In this document: positions 1 to 9,060 of the stretch, one piece after another
Layout of the letters: the number at the start of each line of letters is the position of its first letter
Numbering within the stretch: the stretch's first letter is position 1
Source of the DNA: Geminicoccus sp035556675
Lineage (GTDB): Bacteria > Pseudomonadota > Alphaproteobacteria > Geminicoccales > Geminicoccaceae
Assembly: GCF_035556675.1 (NCBI RefSeq)
Contig: NZ_DATMFZ010000166.1
Location: forward strand, 1-64,000
Direction: 5' to 3'
DNA length: 64,000 bases
The notes under the pieces: generated by a model
The model's database searches: none
Told to the model about the DNA's origin: nothing
Seen by the model: only the letters and a program-made list of their open reading frames with translations
Made by a program: the position numbers and the translations under genes

Positions 1-1010
1 CCGTCCTCGACCAGCGCCTCGGCGATCTGGACGGCGTTGAGGGCGGCGCCCTTGCGCAGATTGTCCGCGACGACCCACATGTTCAGGCCGTAGGGCACGG
101 TGTCGTCGATGCGCAGGCGCGAGACGAAGGTCGCGAACTCGCCGACCACGTCCTTGGGCGTCGCGTATTCGAAGTCGTCCGGGTCATCCAGGACGTTGAT
201 GCCCTCGAAGTTCATCAGGGCCTCGCGGGCCTCCTCCAGGTCGATCGGGCTCTCGAACTCGACGTTGATGGCTTCCGAATGGCCGATGAAGACGGGGACG
301 CGGACGCAGGTCGCGACCACCTCGATCGCCGGGTCGAGGATCTTCTTGGTCTCGACCTTCATCTTCCACTCTTCCTTGGTGGAACCGTCATCCATGAACT
401 TGTCGATCTGGGGGATGACGTTGAAGGCGATCGGCTTCTGGAACACCGTCGGCTTCTTGCCGAGGTCGTTCATGTAGACGGCCTTGGTGTGCTCGAAGAG
501 CTCGTCCATGCCCTTCTGGCCGGCACCGGAGACCGACTGGTAGGTGGAGACCACCACCCGCTTGATCTGCGAGAGGTCGTGCAGGGGCTTGAGCGCCATC
601 ACCATCTGGATGGTGGAGCAGTTCGGGTTGGCGATGATGTTGCGGGTGCGGGCGTATTGCAGCGCCTCGCGGTTGACCTCCGGCACCACCAGCGGGACGT
701 CCGGCTCCATGCGAAAATGGCTGGTGTTGTCGATGACCATGCAGCCGGCCTGGGCGGCGCGGGGGGCGTGGACGGCGGAGACCGCACCGCCCGGCGAGAA
801 CAGGGCGATGTCGAAGCCGGAGAAGTCGAAGTCCTCCAGGCTCTTGACGGTCAGCTCGTCGTCCTCGCCGAAGCTGACCTGCTTGCCGACCGACTTGCTC
901 GACGCAAGGGCCACCACCTCGTCGGCGGGGAATTCCCGCTCGGCCAGGATGTTCAGGATCTCGTGGCCGACCGCACCCGTGGCGCCGGCGACTGCTACTC
1001 GAAAGCCCAT
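1..1010 (-). CDS. asd: Aspartate-semialdehyde dehydrogenase, 3' end cut by window edge
   Basis: NADPH-dependent reduction of aspartyl phosphate to aspartate semialdehyde, the branch point to Lys, DAP, Thr, Met and Ile. ATG at 1010 opens MGFRVAVAGATGAVG, with the nucleotide-binding GATGAVG at residues 9-15. The catalytic cysteine is C131 in NPNCST, and the active-site histidine H244 lies in FIGHSEA. About 336 codons are visible against a usual length near 340, so only the last few residues are missing. It is the last gene of the leuC-leuD-leuB-asd run, 64 bases after leuB. Identification is seen directly from motifs and near full length. Confidence 0.97.
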   Translation of the reverse strand, partial: MGFRVAVAGATGAVGHEILNILAEREFPADEVVALASSKSVGKQVSFGEDDELTVKSLEDFDFSGFDIALFSPGGAVSAVHAPRAAQAGCMVIDNTSHFRMEPDVPLVVPEVNREALQYARTRNIIANPNCSTIQMVMALKPLHDLSQIKRVVVSTYQSVSGAGQKGMDELFEHTKAVYMNDLGKKPTVFQKPIAFNVIPQIDKFMDDGSTKEEWKMKVETKKILDPAIEVVATCVRVPVFIGHSEAINVEFESPIDLEEAREALMNFEGINVLDDPDDFEYATPKDVVGEFATFVSRLRIDDTVPYGLNMWVVADNLRKGAALNAVQIAEALVED

Positions 1011-1074
1011 GAGCGTTTCCTTTCAGAGGACCCGGGCGCCCGCCAGGGCCCCGGGACGCCCATGAAATCTGGAA

Positions 1075-2184
1075 TCAGGCCGAGCGCTTGGTGAGCGCGG
1101 TCAGGATCTTGGTGCCCATCTCGGCGGTGCCAATGGTGGTCATGCCGTCCTGCGCGATGTCCGCGGTCCGGTAGCCCTCGTTCAGCACGTCGGCGATGGC
1201 GGCCTCGATCAGGCCGGCCTCGGTGTCGCGGTCGAAGCTGTACTTCAGCAGCATGGCGAAGCTCATCAGCGCCGCGATCGGGTTGGCCATGTCCTTGCCG
1301 GCGATGTCGGGGGCGGAGCCGTGGATCGGCTCGTACATGGCCTTGCGCTTGCCGGACGTGGCGTCGGGGGCACCCAGCGCTGCCGAGGGCAGCATGCCGA
1401 GCGAGCCGGTCGCCATGGCCGCCGCATCCGACAGGATGTCGCCGAACAGGTTGTCGGTGACGATCACGTCGAACTGCTTGGGCCGGCGGATCAGTTGCAT
1501 GGCGCAGTTGTCGGCGTACATGTGGGAAAGTTGGACGTCGGCGTACTCGCGGGCGTGCAGCTCGGTGACCACCTGGCGCCACAGCACGCCGGTATGCATG
1601 ACGTTGGCCTTCTCGACCGAGGTCACGCTGTTGGAGCGCTTGCGGGCCAGCTCGAAGCCGATCCTGGCGATCCGCTCGATCTCGGCCGTGGTATAGACTT
1701 GGGTATCCACGCCGCGCTTCTGGCCGTTGCCGAGGTCCTCGATGCCGCGCGGCTCACCGAAATAGACACCGCCGGTCAGCTCGCGCAGGATCAGGATGTC
1801 CAGGCCGCGCACCAGCTCGGGCTTGAGCGTGGAAGCTTCCACCAGGGCGTCGAACACGATCGCCGGGCGCAGGTTGGCGAACAGCTCCAGCTGCTTGCGC
1901 AGCTTCAGGATCGCCTGCTCGGGCTTCAGGTGGAACGGGTTGGTGTCGTACTTGTGCACGCCCACCGCGCCGAACATCACCGCATCGACCGCCTGGGCCT
2001 TGGCCAGCACCGCCTCGGTGATCGGCTCGCCATGCACGTCCAGGGACGCGCCGCCGACCAGGTCCTCCTGGAGCTCGAAGCTCAGGCCCTTGCTGCCCAG
2101 GAAGTCGATCACCCGCCGGACGACCGCCATCACCTCCGGCCCGATGCCGTCGCCAGGGAGGAAGAGGATCGAGCCGGTGGTCAT
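1075..2184 (-). CDS. leuB: 3-isopropylmalate dehydrogenase
   Basis: Oxidative decarboxylation of 3-isopropylmalate in leucine biosynthesis, cytoplasmic, NAD and Mg dependent. The protein of 369 residues opens MTTGSILFLPGDGIGPE, the family N-terminus. The dehydrogenase signature with metal-binding aspartates is seen in VTDNLFGDILSDAAA. The reading frame continues 20 codons upstream, but the ATG at 2184 with GAGAAAG before it gives the normal family start. It sits downstream of leuD and directly upstream of asd, completing the leucine enzymes in this cluster. Confidence 0.97.
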   Translation of the reverse strand: MTTGSILFLPGDGIGPEVMAVVRRVIDFLGSKGLSFELQEDLVGGASLDVHGEPITEAVLAKAQAVDAVMFGAVGVHKYDTNPFHLKPEQAILKLRKQLELFANLRPAIVFDALVEASTLKPELVRGLDILILRELTGGVYFGEPRGIEDLGNGQKRGVDTQVYTTAEIERIARIGFELARKRSNSVTSVEKANVMHTGVLWRQVVTELHAREYADVQLSHMYADNCAMQLIRRPKQFDVIVTDNLFGDILSDAAAMATGSLGMLPSAALGAPDATSGKRKAMYEPIHGSAPDIAGKDMANPIAALMSFAMLLKYSFDRDTEAGLIEAAIADVLNEGYRTADIAQDGMTTIGTAEMGTKILTALTKRSA

Positions 2185-2244
2185 CGTCGCTTTCTCGGGT
2201 TCGTTTCGTAGGGCGTGCGCGAGAGGGTGCTTGGGTCCGTTCAA

Positions 2245-2433
2245 CGAAGCATGTCACGAAGCACAGGTTGCTGGTGACCTAACTCATTGATGTCATACGG
2301 ACCTTTGCCTCCCTCGGGTTCGTTTGTGCAAATTCGCTCGTTTCCGTCACCCCGGCTGGAAGCAGGAGGGATCAACGGCAGAAGATCTCATGCGGTCGAT
2401 CCCCCGGTCAAGCCGGGGGACGGGAAGGAAGGT
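2245..2433. repeat. leuD-leuB spacer with a CCCCCGG palindrome
   Basis: The 189-base spacer holds no gene. At 2400-2420 it has a perfect 8-bp stem (TCCCCCGG paired with CCGGGGGA) around a five-base loop, 13 bases beyond the leuD stop. A half-copy (CACCCCGGCTGG) lies at 2349-2359. It resembles the short intergenic palindromes common in alphaproteobacteria and could stop or process the leuCD transcript. There is no T-run, so an intrinsic terminator is not shown. Confidence 0.5.
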
Positions 2434-3063
2434 TCAGGCGCCGGCACCCGCGGAATAGAGCCAGGGAGCCTGGGCCTGCTGCTTCGCCACGAACGCCTGG
2501 ATCTTGTCGGCCTTCTGCATGGTCAGGCCGATGTCGTCGAGGCCTTCCAGCAGGCATTCGCGGTTGAACGGGTCGATCTTGAACGAGATCGGCTCGTTGC
2601 CGGTGGGCCGCAGGATCAGGTTCTGCTCCAGGTCGACGGTGAAGGTCGGGTCCTGCGCGTTCTGCGCCTCGGCCATCAGCGCGTCGATCGTCTCCTGGGG
2701 GAGGCGGATCGGCAGGATGCCGTTCTTGAAGCAGTTGTTGTGGAAGATGTCGGCGAAGCTGGGCGCGATCACGCAGCGGATGCCGAAATCGGCCAGTGCC
2801 CAGGGGGCGTGCTCGCGCGACGAGCCGCAGCCGAAATTCTCGCCGGCGATCAGGATCTGCGCCTGGCGGTACTTCGGCTGGTTCAGCACGAAGTCCGGCA
2901 CTTCCTGGCCGTCCTGGGTGTAGCGCATCTCGTCGAACAGGTTCTTGCCGAGACCCGTCCGCTTGATGGTCTTCAGGAACTGCTTGGGGATGATCATGTC
3001 GGTGTCGACATTGATCATCGGCAAAGGCGCGGCGATGCCGGTCAGCTTGGTGAAGGGGACCAT
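2434..3063 (-). CDS. leuD: 3-isopropylmalate dehydratase small subunit
   Basis: The swivel-domain subunit that, with LeuC, isomerises 2-isopropylmalate to 3-isopropylmalate. The 209-residue protein opens MVPFTKLTGIAAPLP and carries the substrate-contacting GENFGCGSSREHAPWAL segment typical of LeuD. Length matches the family. Its ATG lies 10 bases after the leuC stop, so the two subunits are surely co-translated. No oddities seen. Confidence 0.97.
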   Translation of the reverse strand: MVPFTKLTGIAAPLPMINVDTDMIIPKQFLKTIKRTGLGKNLFDEMRYTQDGQEVPDFVLNQPKYRQAQILIAGENFGCGSSREHAPWALADFGIRCVIAPSFADIFHNNCFKNGILPIRLPQETIDALMAEAQNAQDPTFTVDLEQNLILRPTGNEPISFKIDPFNRECLLEGLDDIGLTMQKADKIQAFVAKQQAQAPWLYSAGAGA

Positions 3064-3073
3064 GGCGTTCTCC

Positions 3074-4483
3074 TCAGGCGACCAGCTTGCGCACGTCGGT
3101 CAGCTTGCCGGTGACGGCGGCAGCGGCGGCCATCTCGGGCGAGAGCAGGTGGGTGCGGCCCTGGCGGCCCTGGCGGCCCTCGAAGTTGCGGTTGCTGGTG
3201 GAAGCACACCGTTCCTTGGGCGAGAGCTGGTCGGGGTTCATGCCGAGGCACATCGAGCAGCCGGCCTCACGCCACTCGAAGCCCGCGTCCTTGAAGATCT
3301 TGTCCAGGCCTTCCTGCTCGGCCTGGTAGCGGACCAGGCCGGAGCCCGGGACGACCATGGCCTGGACGTTGGGGGCGATCTTCTTGCCGGCGATGACCTT
3401 GGCGGCGGCGCGTAGATCCTCGATGCGGCCGTTGGTGCAGGAGCCCAGGAAGATCTTGTCCAGGACGATCTCTTCCACCGGCATGCCGGGGGTGAGGCCC
3501 ATATAGTCCAGGGCGCGCTCCATGGCGCGGCGCTGGGCCTCGTCCTTGGCGTTCTTCGGGTCCGGCACCCGGCCGGAGATCGGTACCACGTCCTGGGGCG
3601 AGGTGCCCCAGGTGACCTGCGGCTCGATGTCCTCGGCCTTGAGCAGGACCTCGGCGTCGTAGGTGGCACCCTCGTCGGAAGCGAGCGTGCGCCACCAGGC
3701 GACCGCCTTCTCCCAGTCCTCCCCCTTGGGCGCCATCGGGCGGCCCTTCAGGTAGGTCCAGGTCTTCTCGTCGGGCGCGATCAGGCCGGCGCGGGCGCCG
3801 CCCTCGATCGACATGTTGCACACGGTCATCCGGCCTTCCATCGACAGGCCGCGGATCACCGAGCCGGCATACTCGACCACGTAGCCGGTGCCGCCGGCCG
3901 TGCCGATCTTGCCGATGATGGCCAGGATCACGTCCTTGGCGGTCACGCCGAAGGGCAGGGTGCCCTCCACCGAGATCCGCATGGTCTTCGGACGCTTCTG
4001 GATCAGGGTCTGGGTCGCCAGCACATGCTCGACCTCGGACGTGCCGATGCCGAACGCCAAGGCGCCGAACGCGCCGTGCGTGGAGGTGTGGCTGTCACCG
4101 CAGACGATGGTCGTGCCGGGCAGGGTGAAGCCCTGTTCCGGCCCGATCACATGGACGATGCCCTGGCGCCGGTCGCGCATGCCGAACAGCTGGACGCCGA
4201 ACTCGCGGCAGTTCTCCTCCAGGGTCTGGACCTGGATGCGCGAGGTCTCGTCCTCGATCGGCCGGGAGCGGTCGGTCGTGGGCACGTTGTGGTCGGGAAC
4301 GGCCAGGGTCGCTTCCGGGCGCAGCACCTTGCGGCCCGAGGCGCGAAGACCCTCGAAGGCCTGGGGGCTGGTCACCTCGTGGACGAGGTGCCGGTCGATG
4401 TAGAGGAGGCTGGTGCCATCCTCCGCCACGTCGACCAGATGGCTTTCCCAGATCTTCTCGAAGAGGGTTTTCGGCCCGCTCAT
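3074..4483 (-). CDS. leuC: 3-isopropylmalate dehydratase large subunit
   Basis: Aconitase-family [4Fe-4S] subunit of isopropylmalate isomerase in leucine synthesis. The 469 residues show the family motifs VCGDSHTSTHGAFGALAFGIG (residues 128-148) and the three cluster cysteines at C349 (GSCTNGR), C409 and C412 (CSMCLGMNPD), the canonical spacing. It begins with ATG at 4483, 63 bases downstream of rplS, so leuCD probably shares the transcript that starts at ffh or has a promoter in that short gap. Confidence 0.98.
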   Translation of the reverse strand: MSGPKTLFEKIWESHLVDVAEDGTSLLYIDRHLVHEVTSPQAFEGLRASGRKVLRPEATLAVPDHNVPTTDRSRPIEDETSRIQVQTLEENCREFGVQLFGMRDRRQGIVHVIGPEQGFTLPGTTIVCGDSHTSTHGAFGALAFGIGTSEVEHVLATQTLIQKRPKTMRISVEGTLPFGVTAKDVILAIIGKIGTAGGTGYVVEYAGSVIRGLSMEGRMTVCNMSIEGGARAGLIAPDEKTWTYLKGRPMAPKGEDWEKAVAWWRTLASDEGATYDAEVLLKAEDIEPQVTWGTSPQDVVPISGRVPDPKNAKDEAQRRAMERALDYMGLTPGMPVEEIVLDKIFLGSCTNGRIEDLRAAAKVIAGKKIAPNVQAMVVPGSGLVRYQAEQEGLDKIFKDAGFEWREAGCSMCLGMNPDQLSPKERCASTSNRNFEGRQGRQGRTHLLSPEMAAAAAVTGKLTDVRKLVA

Positions 4484-4546
4484 CTTTCCGTTCCCGAACT
4501 TACTTGAAGCCTATCGGCCCTGGCCTGCTCGAGGCCGTTCCCGGCC

Positions 4547-4948
4547 TCAGGCCTTGTCGGCCGAAGCCTTCTTGGGGGTGTCCATGCGGCGCTCGGTGAT
4601 CCGGGCCGCCTTGCCGGTACGACCACGCAGATAATAGAGCTTCGCGCGGCGGACCTTACCGCGCCGCACCACCTCGATCGACGCGATCCGCGGGCTGTAG
4701 AGCGGGAAGACGCGCTCCACGCCCTCGCCGTAGGAGATCTTGCGCACGGTGAACGCGCTGTTCACGCCGCGATTGCGCCTGGCGATGCACACGCCCTCGA
4801 AGGCCTGCACGCGCTCGCGGGTGCCCTCGATGACCTTGACGTTGACGCGCAGCGTGTCGCCGGCGCCGAACTCGGGGATCGGCTGGCCGCCGCGGCCTTC
4901 GATGGCTTCGTCCCGCTGCTCTTTGTCGAGCTGTGCGATAAGATCCAT
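4547..4948 (-). CDS. rplS: 50S ribosomal protein L19
   Basis: Large-subunit protein at the 30S-50S interface. The 133-residue sequence has the L19 core, with the IPEFGAGDTLRV segment and the RRGKVRRAKLYYLRGRTGKAARI C-terminal signature (split here for length: RRGKVRRAKLYYLR then GRTGKAARI), followed by a Lys/Ala-rich tail. It follows trmD by three bases in the conserved rpsP-rimM-trmD-rplS order. Confidence 0.98.
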   Translation of the reverse strand: MDLIAQLDKEQRDEAIEGRGGQPIPEFGAGDTLRVNVKVIEGTRERVQAFEGVCIARRNRGVNSAFTVRKISYGEGVERVFPLYSPRIASIEVVRRGKVRRAKLYYLRGRTGKAARITERRMDTPKKASADKA

Positions 4949-4951
4949 GGA

Positions 4952-5665
4952 TCAGTTTCCTTCGAGGTGGAGTTCGACGTTCTTGGCCCCGATCAGGTCG
5001 GGGCGACGCGAGGCGGTGACGGCTTTCGCCTGGTCCTTCCGCCAATCCCTGATCCGGGCGTGGTGCCCGGACAAGAGAATCTCAGGTACCGGTCGGCCTT
5101 CCCAGGTCGCCGGTCTCGTATAATGGGGATATTCGAGGAGTCCGTCCTCAAAGCTTTCCTCAGCCAACGATGAGGCGGAGCCCAGCACGCCGGGCAGGAG
5201 GCGGACCACTGCATCGAGGACGAGAAAGGCGGCGAGCTCGCCGCCCGAGAGGACGAAGTCGCCGATCGAGACCTCGTCCAGGCCGCGGGCCTCGACGACG
5301 CGCTGGTCCACACCCTCGTAGCGGCCGCACAGCAGGACGACGCCCGGACCCTCGGCCAGCCGCCGTGCATCGGCCTGCACGAAGCGGCGGCCGCGCGGGG
5401 TGAGGTAGATCCTGGGGCGCTCATCACCCGGCGGTGCGGCGGCATCGATGGCGGCCGCGATCACGTCCGGACGCATCACCATGCCGGCCCCGCCGCCGAA
5501 CGGCGTGTCGTCGACCGACTGGTGGCGGTCATGGGTGAAGCTGCGCGGGTTGACCGTATCGAGCGACCAGTCGCCCCGCTCCAGCGCCTTGCCGGTCAGG
5601 GACTGGCCGAGGGGGCCCGGGAACATCTCGGGGAAGATGGTGACGACCGAGGCGGCAAAGCCCAT
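4952..5665 (-). CDS. trmD: tRNA (guanine-N1)-methyltransferase
   Basis: SPOUT methyltransferase that makes m1G37 in tRNAs to prevent +1 frameshifting. The 237 residues open MGFAASVVTIFPEMFPG; the knot-forming SAM-binding region is seen as LLCGRYEGVDQRV and IGDFVLSGGELAA. The frame stays open well upstream, but homology begins at this ATG (5665), which overlaps the rimM stop as TGATG and implies coupled translation. The usual neighbour order supports the call. Confidence 0.97.
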   Translation of the reverse strand: MGFAASVVTIFPEMFPGPLGQSLTGKALERGDWSLDTVNPRSFTHDRHQSVDDTPFGGGAGMVMRPDVIAAAIDAAAPPGDERPRIYLTPRGRRFVQADARRLAEGPGVVLLCGRYEGVDQRVVEARGLDEVSIGDFVLSGGELAAFLVLDAVVRLLPGVLGSASSLAEESFEDGLLEYPHYTRPATWEGRPVPEILLSGHHARIRDWRKDQAKAVTASRRPDLIGAKNVELHLEGN

Positions 5666-6180
5666 CACTCGACCTCCACCGGCGGGTCGATCACGACCCG
5701 GCGTCCGGCGAGGTCGACCAGCGGGACCACCGCCTTGGTGAAGGGGAAGTCGCGCAGGCTGCCGTCCGCCGCCCGCACCTCCAGGATGTCGCCGGCGCCG
5801 AAGTCCTGCACGCTCACGATCTCGCCGAGCTTCTGACCATCCGGAGTCTCGGCCGAGAGGCCGATCAGGTCCTCGTGGTAGAACTCGTCCTCCTCGGGCG
5901 GCGGCAGCACGCTGCGGGGGACGTAGAGCGCCGTGCCGCGCAACCGCTCGGCGGCGTTGCGGTCGGTGATGCCCTCGGCCTTCACGATCAGGCCGTTGTC
6001 CAGGACGGTGACGATCTCGACGCGGAAGAGCCGGTTGCCCTTGGCGTCGTGGAGCGGGCCGTAGGCAGCGGCGTTCTCGGGCTGCTCGGTGAAGGTCTTG
6101 AGCTTCAGATGACCGCGCACGCCATGGGCCGTCGCCACGGCGGCGACACAGACCATGCGCTCGGCGGCATCCTCGGCCAT
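5665..6180 (-). CDS. rimM: 16S rRNA processing protein RimM
   Basis: Assembly factor that binds S19 and helps mature the 30S head. The 171-residue protein has the N-terminal beta-barrel (VCVAAVATAHGVRGHLKLKTF) and the PRC-barrel C-terminal half with LIGLSAETPDGQKLGEI and FPFTKAVVPLVDL. Length is usual. Its stop overlaps the trmD start, and it follows rpsP by about 96 bases. The N-terminal motif is seen split as VCVAAVATAHG and VRGHLKLKTF. Confidence 0.95.
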   Translation of the reverse strand: MAEDAAERMVCVAAVATAHGVRGHLKLKTFTEQPENAAAYGPLHDAKGNRLFRVEIVTVLDNGLIVKAEGITDRNAAERLRGTALYVPRSVLPPPEEDEFYHEDLIGLSAETPDGQKLGEIVSVQDFGAGDILEVRAADGSLRDFPFTKAVVPLVDLAGRRVVIDPPVEVE

Positions 6181-6276
6181 CGATCATCCCCAGCAGGGCC
6201 TAGGCCGGCGCCCGACCCTGAACGGCAAGCAGGCCGGCCCAGCCGGGCCGGCCCATCCTCATCGAACCGGACCGGC

Positions 6277-6615
6277 TCAGGCGGCGGCTTCGGCCTCGGC
6301 CTTGGCCTTCTTCTCGGCGATCTCGGCGGCGCGCTTGCCGGTGCCGCGATGCACGGTGGCACCCGGCAGGATGCCGGCCTTGTCCAGGAAGCGGGCGACG
6401 CGGTCGGTCGGCAGGGCGCCGACGGACAGCCAGTGCTTGATCCGCTCCTCGTTCAGGACCAGGCGGTTCGGATCCTCGGTCGAGCGGATCGGGTCATAGG
6501 AGCCCAGACGCTCCAGGAAGCGACCGTCGCGCGGCGAGCGGCTGCTGGCGGCCACGATCTTGTAGTAGGGGCGCTTCTTCGCACCGGCGCGGGCGAGGCG
6601 GATCTTCACCGACAT
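6277..6615 (-). CDS. rpsP: 30S ribosomal protein S16
   Basis: Small-subunit protein of the 5' body domain. The 112-residue protein starts MSVKIRLARAGAKKRPYYKI, the universal S16 N-terminus; the frame extends five codons upstream, but the ATG at 6615 is the family start. The core RFLERLGSYDP is present, and the C-terminus is an alphaproteobacterial Ala/Glu/Lys-rich extension. It lies 54 bases downstream of ffh at the head of the rimM-trmD-rplS run. Confidence 0.98.
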   Translation of the reverse strand: MSVKIRLARAGAKKRPYYKIVAASSRSPRDGRFLERLGSYDPIRSTEDPNRLVLNEERIKHWLSVGALPTDRVARFLDKAGILPGATVHRGTGKRAAEIAEKKAKAEAEAAA

Positions 6616-6669
6616 GATACGACTTTCCAAAGGTTCGACGATTGAGCGGAAGGAAACAGCGAGGAAGAC

Positions 6670-8040
6670 CTACATCCGGGGCAGCATTCCCGGCGGGATC
6701 ATGCCCTTGGGCAGCTTGCCGATCAGGTTCTGCAGGCCGCCCATCTTCTTCATCTGCTTCATCATGTCCTGCATCTGGCGATGCTGCTTCAAGAGCTGGT
6801 TGACGTCCTGGACGGTGGTCCCGGAGCCCTTGGCGATGCGCCGCTTGCGCGAGGCGTTGAGCTTGTCGGGATCGCGCCGTTCCAGCGGCGTCATGCTGTC
6901 GATGATCGCCGTCTGACGGATGAACACCCGCTCGTCGACCTTCTTCTCGTCCAGCTGCTTCTTGATCTTCTGCACGCCCGGCAGGGCCGACAGCATGCCC
7001 TGCATGCCGCCCATCTTCTTCATCTGCACGAGCTGTGAACGGTAGTCGGCCAAATCGAAGCGGCCCTTCTGGACCTTCTTCGCCAGCTTCTCGGCTTCCT
7101 CGCGGTCGATGTTCTCGACCGCCTTCTCGACCAGGCTGACCACGTCGCCCATGTCGAGGATGCGGCCGGCGACCCGCTCGGCGACGAACGCTTCGAGCTG
7201 GTCCAGCTTCTCGCCGACACCCACGAACTTGATCGGCTTGCCGGTGATCTGGCGCATCGACAGCGCCGCACCGCCGCGGGCATCGCCGTCCATGCGGGTG
7301 AGCACGATGCCGTCGACGCCGATCTCGTCGTTGAAGGCCCGGGCCACGTCAACCGCGGTCTGGCCGGTCAGCCCGTCGGCCACCAGCAGGGTTTCCTGCG
7401 GCTCGGCCAGGAGCTTGACCTCGGCCAGCTCGTCCATGAGCTGGTCGTCGATCTGCAGGCGGCCGGCCGTGTCCAGGATGACGACGTCGTAGCCTTCCCG
7501 GTGGGCGGTATCGAGTGCCCGCTGGGTGATCTCGACCGGCTTCTGGCCCGGCACGATCGGCAGGTGGCCGGTGCCGGTCTGCTCGGCCAGCACCTGGAGC
7601 TGCTTCTGGGCTGCCGGGCGCTGCACGTCGAGCGAGGCGAGGAGGACCTTCTTGCGCTCGCGGTTCTTCAGCCGGAGCGCCAGCTTGCCCGAGGTCGTGG
7701 TCTTGCCCGAGCCCTGCAGGCCGCACATCAGGATGACCGACGGCGGCGAGCCCAGCTCCAGCCCGACATGCTCCGTGCCGCCCAGCAGCTCGATCAGCCG
7801 GTCGTTGACGATCTTGACGATCTGCTGGCCGGGCGTGATCGAGCGGATCACCTCCTGGCCGATCGCCCGCTCCTTGATGCCGGCGACGAACTCCTTGACC
7901 ACCGGCAGGGCGACGTCAGCCTCCAGCAGCGCCACGCGGATCTCGCGCAGCGCCTCGGCGACATCGGCTTCGGAGAGCGCGCCGCGCCGGCGTAGCCGGT
8001 CGAACACGCCACCGAGGCGGGTGGTCAGGTTCTCGAACAT
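6670..8040 (-). CDS. ffh: Signal recognition particle protein Ffh
   Basis: GTPase of the bacterial SRP that binds 4.5S RNA and nascent membrane-protein signals and docks with FtsY. In 456 residues it has the N domain (MFENLTTRLGGVFDRL), the G domain with GLQGSGKTT at 107-115, DTAGRLQ and TRMDGDARGG, and the Met-rich M domain ending KGMIPPGMLPRM. The ATG at 8040 is preferred over one 17 codons upstream because family homology begins here. Its receptor gene ftsY lies in the same window at 23231. The start is 186 bases from the divergent dapF. Confidence 0.97.
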   Translation of the reverse strand: MFENLTTRLGGVFDRLRRRGALSEADVAEALREIRVALLEADVALPVVKEFVAGIKERAIGQEVIRSITPGQQIVKIVNDRLIELLGGTEHVGLELGSPPSVILMCGLQGSGKTTTSGKLALRLKNRERKKVLLASLDVQRPAAQKQLQVLAEQTGTGHLPIVPGQKPVEITQRALDTAHREGYDVVILDTAGRLQIDDQLMDELAEVKLLAEPQETLLVADGLTGQTAVDVARAFNDEIGVDGIVLTRMDGDARGGAALSMRQITGKPIKFVGVGEKLDQLEAFVAERVAGRILDMGDVVSLVEKAVENIDREEAEKLAKKVQKGRFDLADYRSQLVQMKKMGGMQGMLSALPGVQKIKKQLDEKKVDERVFIRQTAIIDSMTPLERRDPDKLNASRKRRIAKGSGTTVQDVNQLLKQHRQMQDMMKQMKKMGGLQNLIGKLPKGMIPPGMLPRM

Positions 8041-8226
8041 CTTCCCGGTCGTTTCCGCATGGCCCGGACCACGGATGGCATTTCCGGACATGACAGCGTA
8101 TAGAAGGACGCCCCCGCGAGACAGGCCCGCGAAGCGCGGCTCTCTTGAGCATCACCGCACCGGGATGTCAAGGAATCGCGGTTCCACCGTTGCGCGGCGG
8201 CGGATGATCTGCAATCAGGCCGCACC

Positions 8227-9060
8227 ATGACCACCGTGCCGTTCACCAAGATGCATGGGCTGGGCAATGATTTCGTCCTCCTGGACGAGCGTCGCAAGCC
8301 CGTCCCGCTCGACCCTGCCTGGATTGCCCGGCTCGCCGACCGCCATCGCGGCATCGGCTTCGACCAGCTCGTCGTGATCGATGCCGATCCGGAGCTGGAC
8401 GTGCATGTCCGCTTCTTCAACGCGGATGGCAGCGAGTCCGGGGCGTGCGGCAATGCCTCGCGCTGCGTGGCCAAGCTGATCCATGGCGAGACCGGCCGGG
8501 ACCGGATCTGGTTGCGCACCGCGCGCGGCATCCTGGAGGCGGTGCGCGACGGCCAGCTCTGGACGGTCGACATGGGCCGGCCGCGCCTGGCCTGGGACGA
8601 GATCCCGCTCACCCATGACTGCGACACCGAGGCGGTGCCGGTGGACGTGGCGGGGCTGCCCCGGCCGTTCGCGGTGAGCATGGGCAATCCGCACGCGGTG
8701 TTCGTGGTCGACCATCTGGAGAGCCTGGACGTGGCCGGGATGGGCTCGATGCTGGAGCGCGACCCGATGTTCCCCGAGCGCGCCAATATCGGCTTCGTCC
8801 AGGTGCTGGACCGCCAGAACGCGCGGCTGCGCGTGTTCGAGCGCGGGGTCGGGCTGACGCTGGCCTGCGGCAGCGGCGCGTGCGCCGCGATGGTGGCGCT
8901 GGTGAAGAAGGATCTGGTCGACGGCAAGGCGACGTTCCAGCTGGACGGCGGCGAGCTCGTGCTGGCCTGGGACGGGGTGAACGGCGTGCGGATGACCGGG
9001 CCCGCCGCCATCGTGTTCACCGGCGAGATCAGCACCGAGCTGGCACCGGGCGACTCATGA
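8227..9060 (+). CDS. dapF: Diaminopimelate epimerase
   Basis: Cofactor-independent racemase-type epimerase turning LL-DAP into meso-DAP for lysine and peptidoglycan. The 277 residues carry both catalytic thiols: C74 in SGACGNASRC and C214 in LACGSGACA. The N-terminal FTKMHGLGNDFV is the family signature. It is divergent from ffh and its stop overlaps the mtaB start as ATGA. Confidence 0.97.
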   Translation: MTTVPFTKMHGLGNDFVLLDERRKPVPLDPAWIARLADRHRGIGFDQLVVIDADPELDVHVRFFNADGSESGACGNASRCVAKLIHGETGRDRIWLRTARGILEAVRDGQLWTVDMGRPRLAWDEIPLTHDCDTEAVPVDVAGLPRPFAVSMGNPHAVFVVDHLESLDVAGMGSMLERDPMFPERANIGFVQVLDRQNARLRVFERGVGLTLACGSGACAAMVALVKKDLVDGKATFQLDGGELVLAWDGVNGVRMTGPAAIVFTGEISTELAPGDS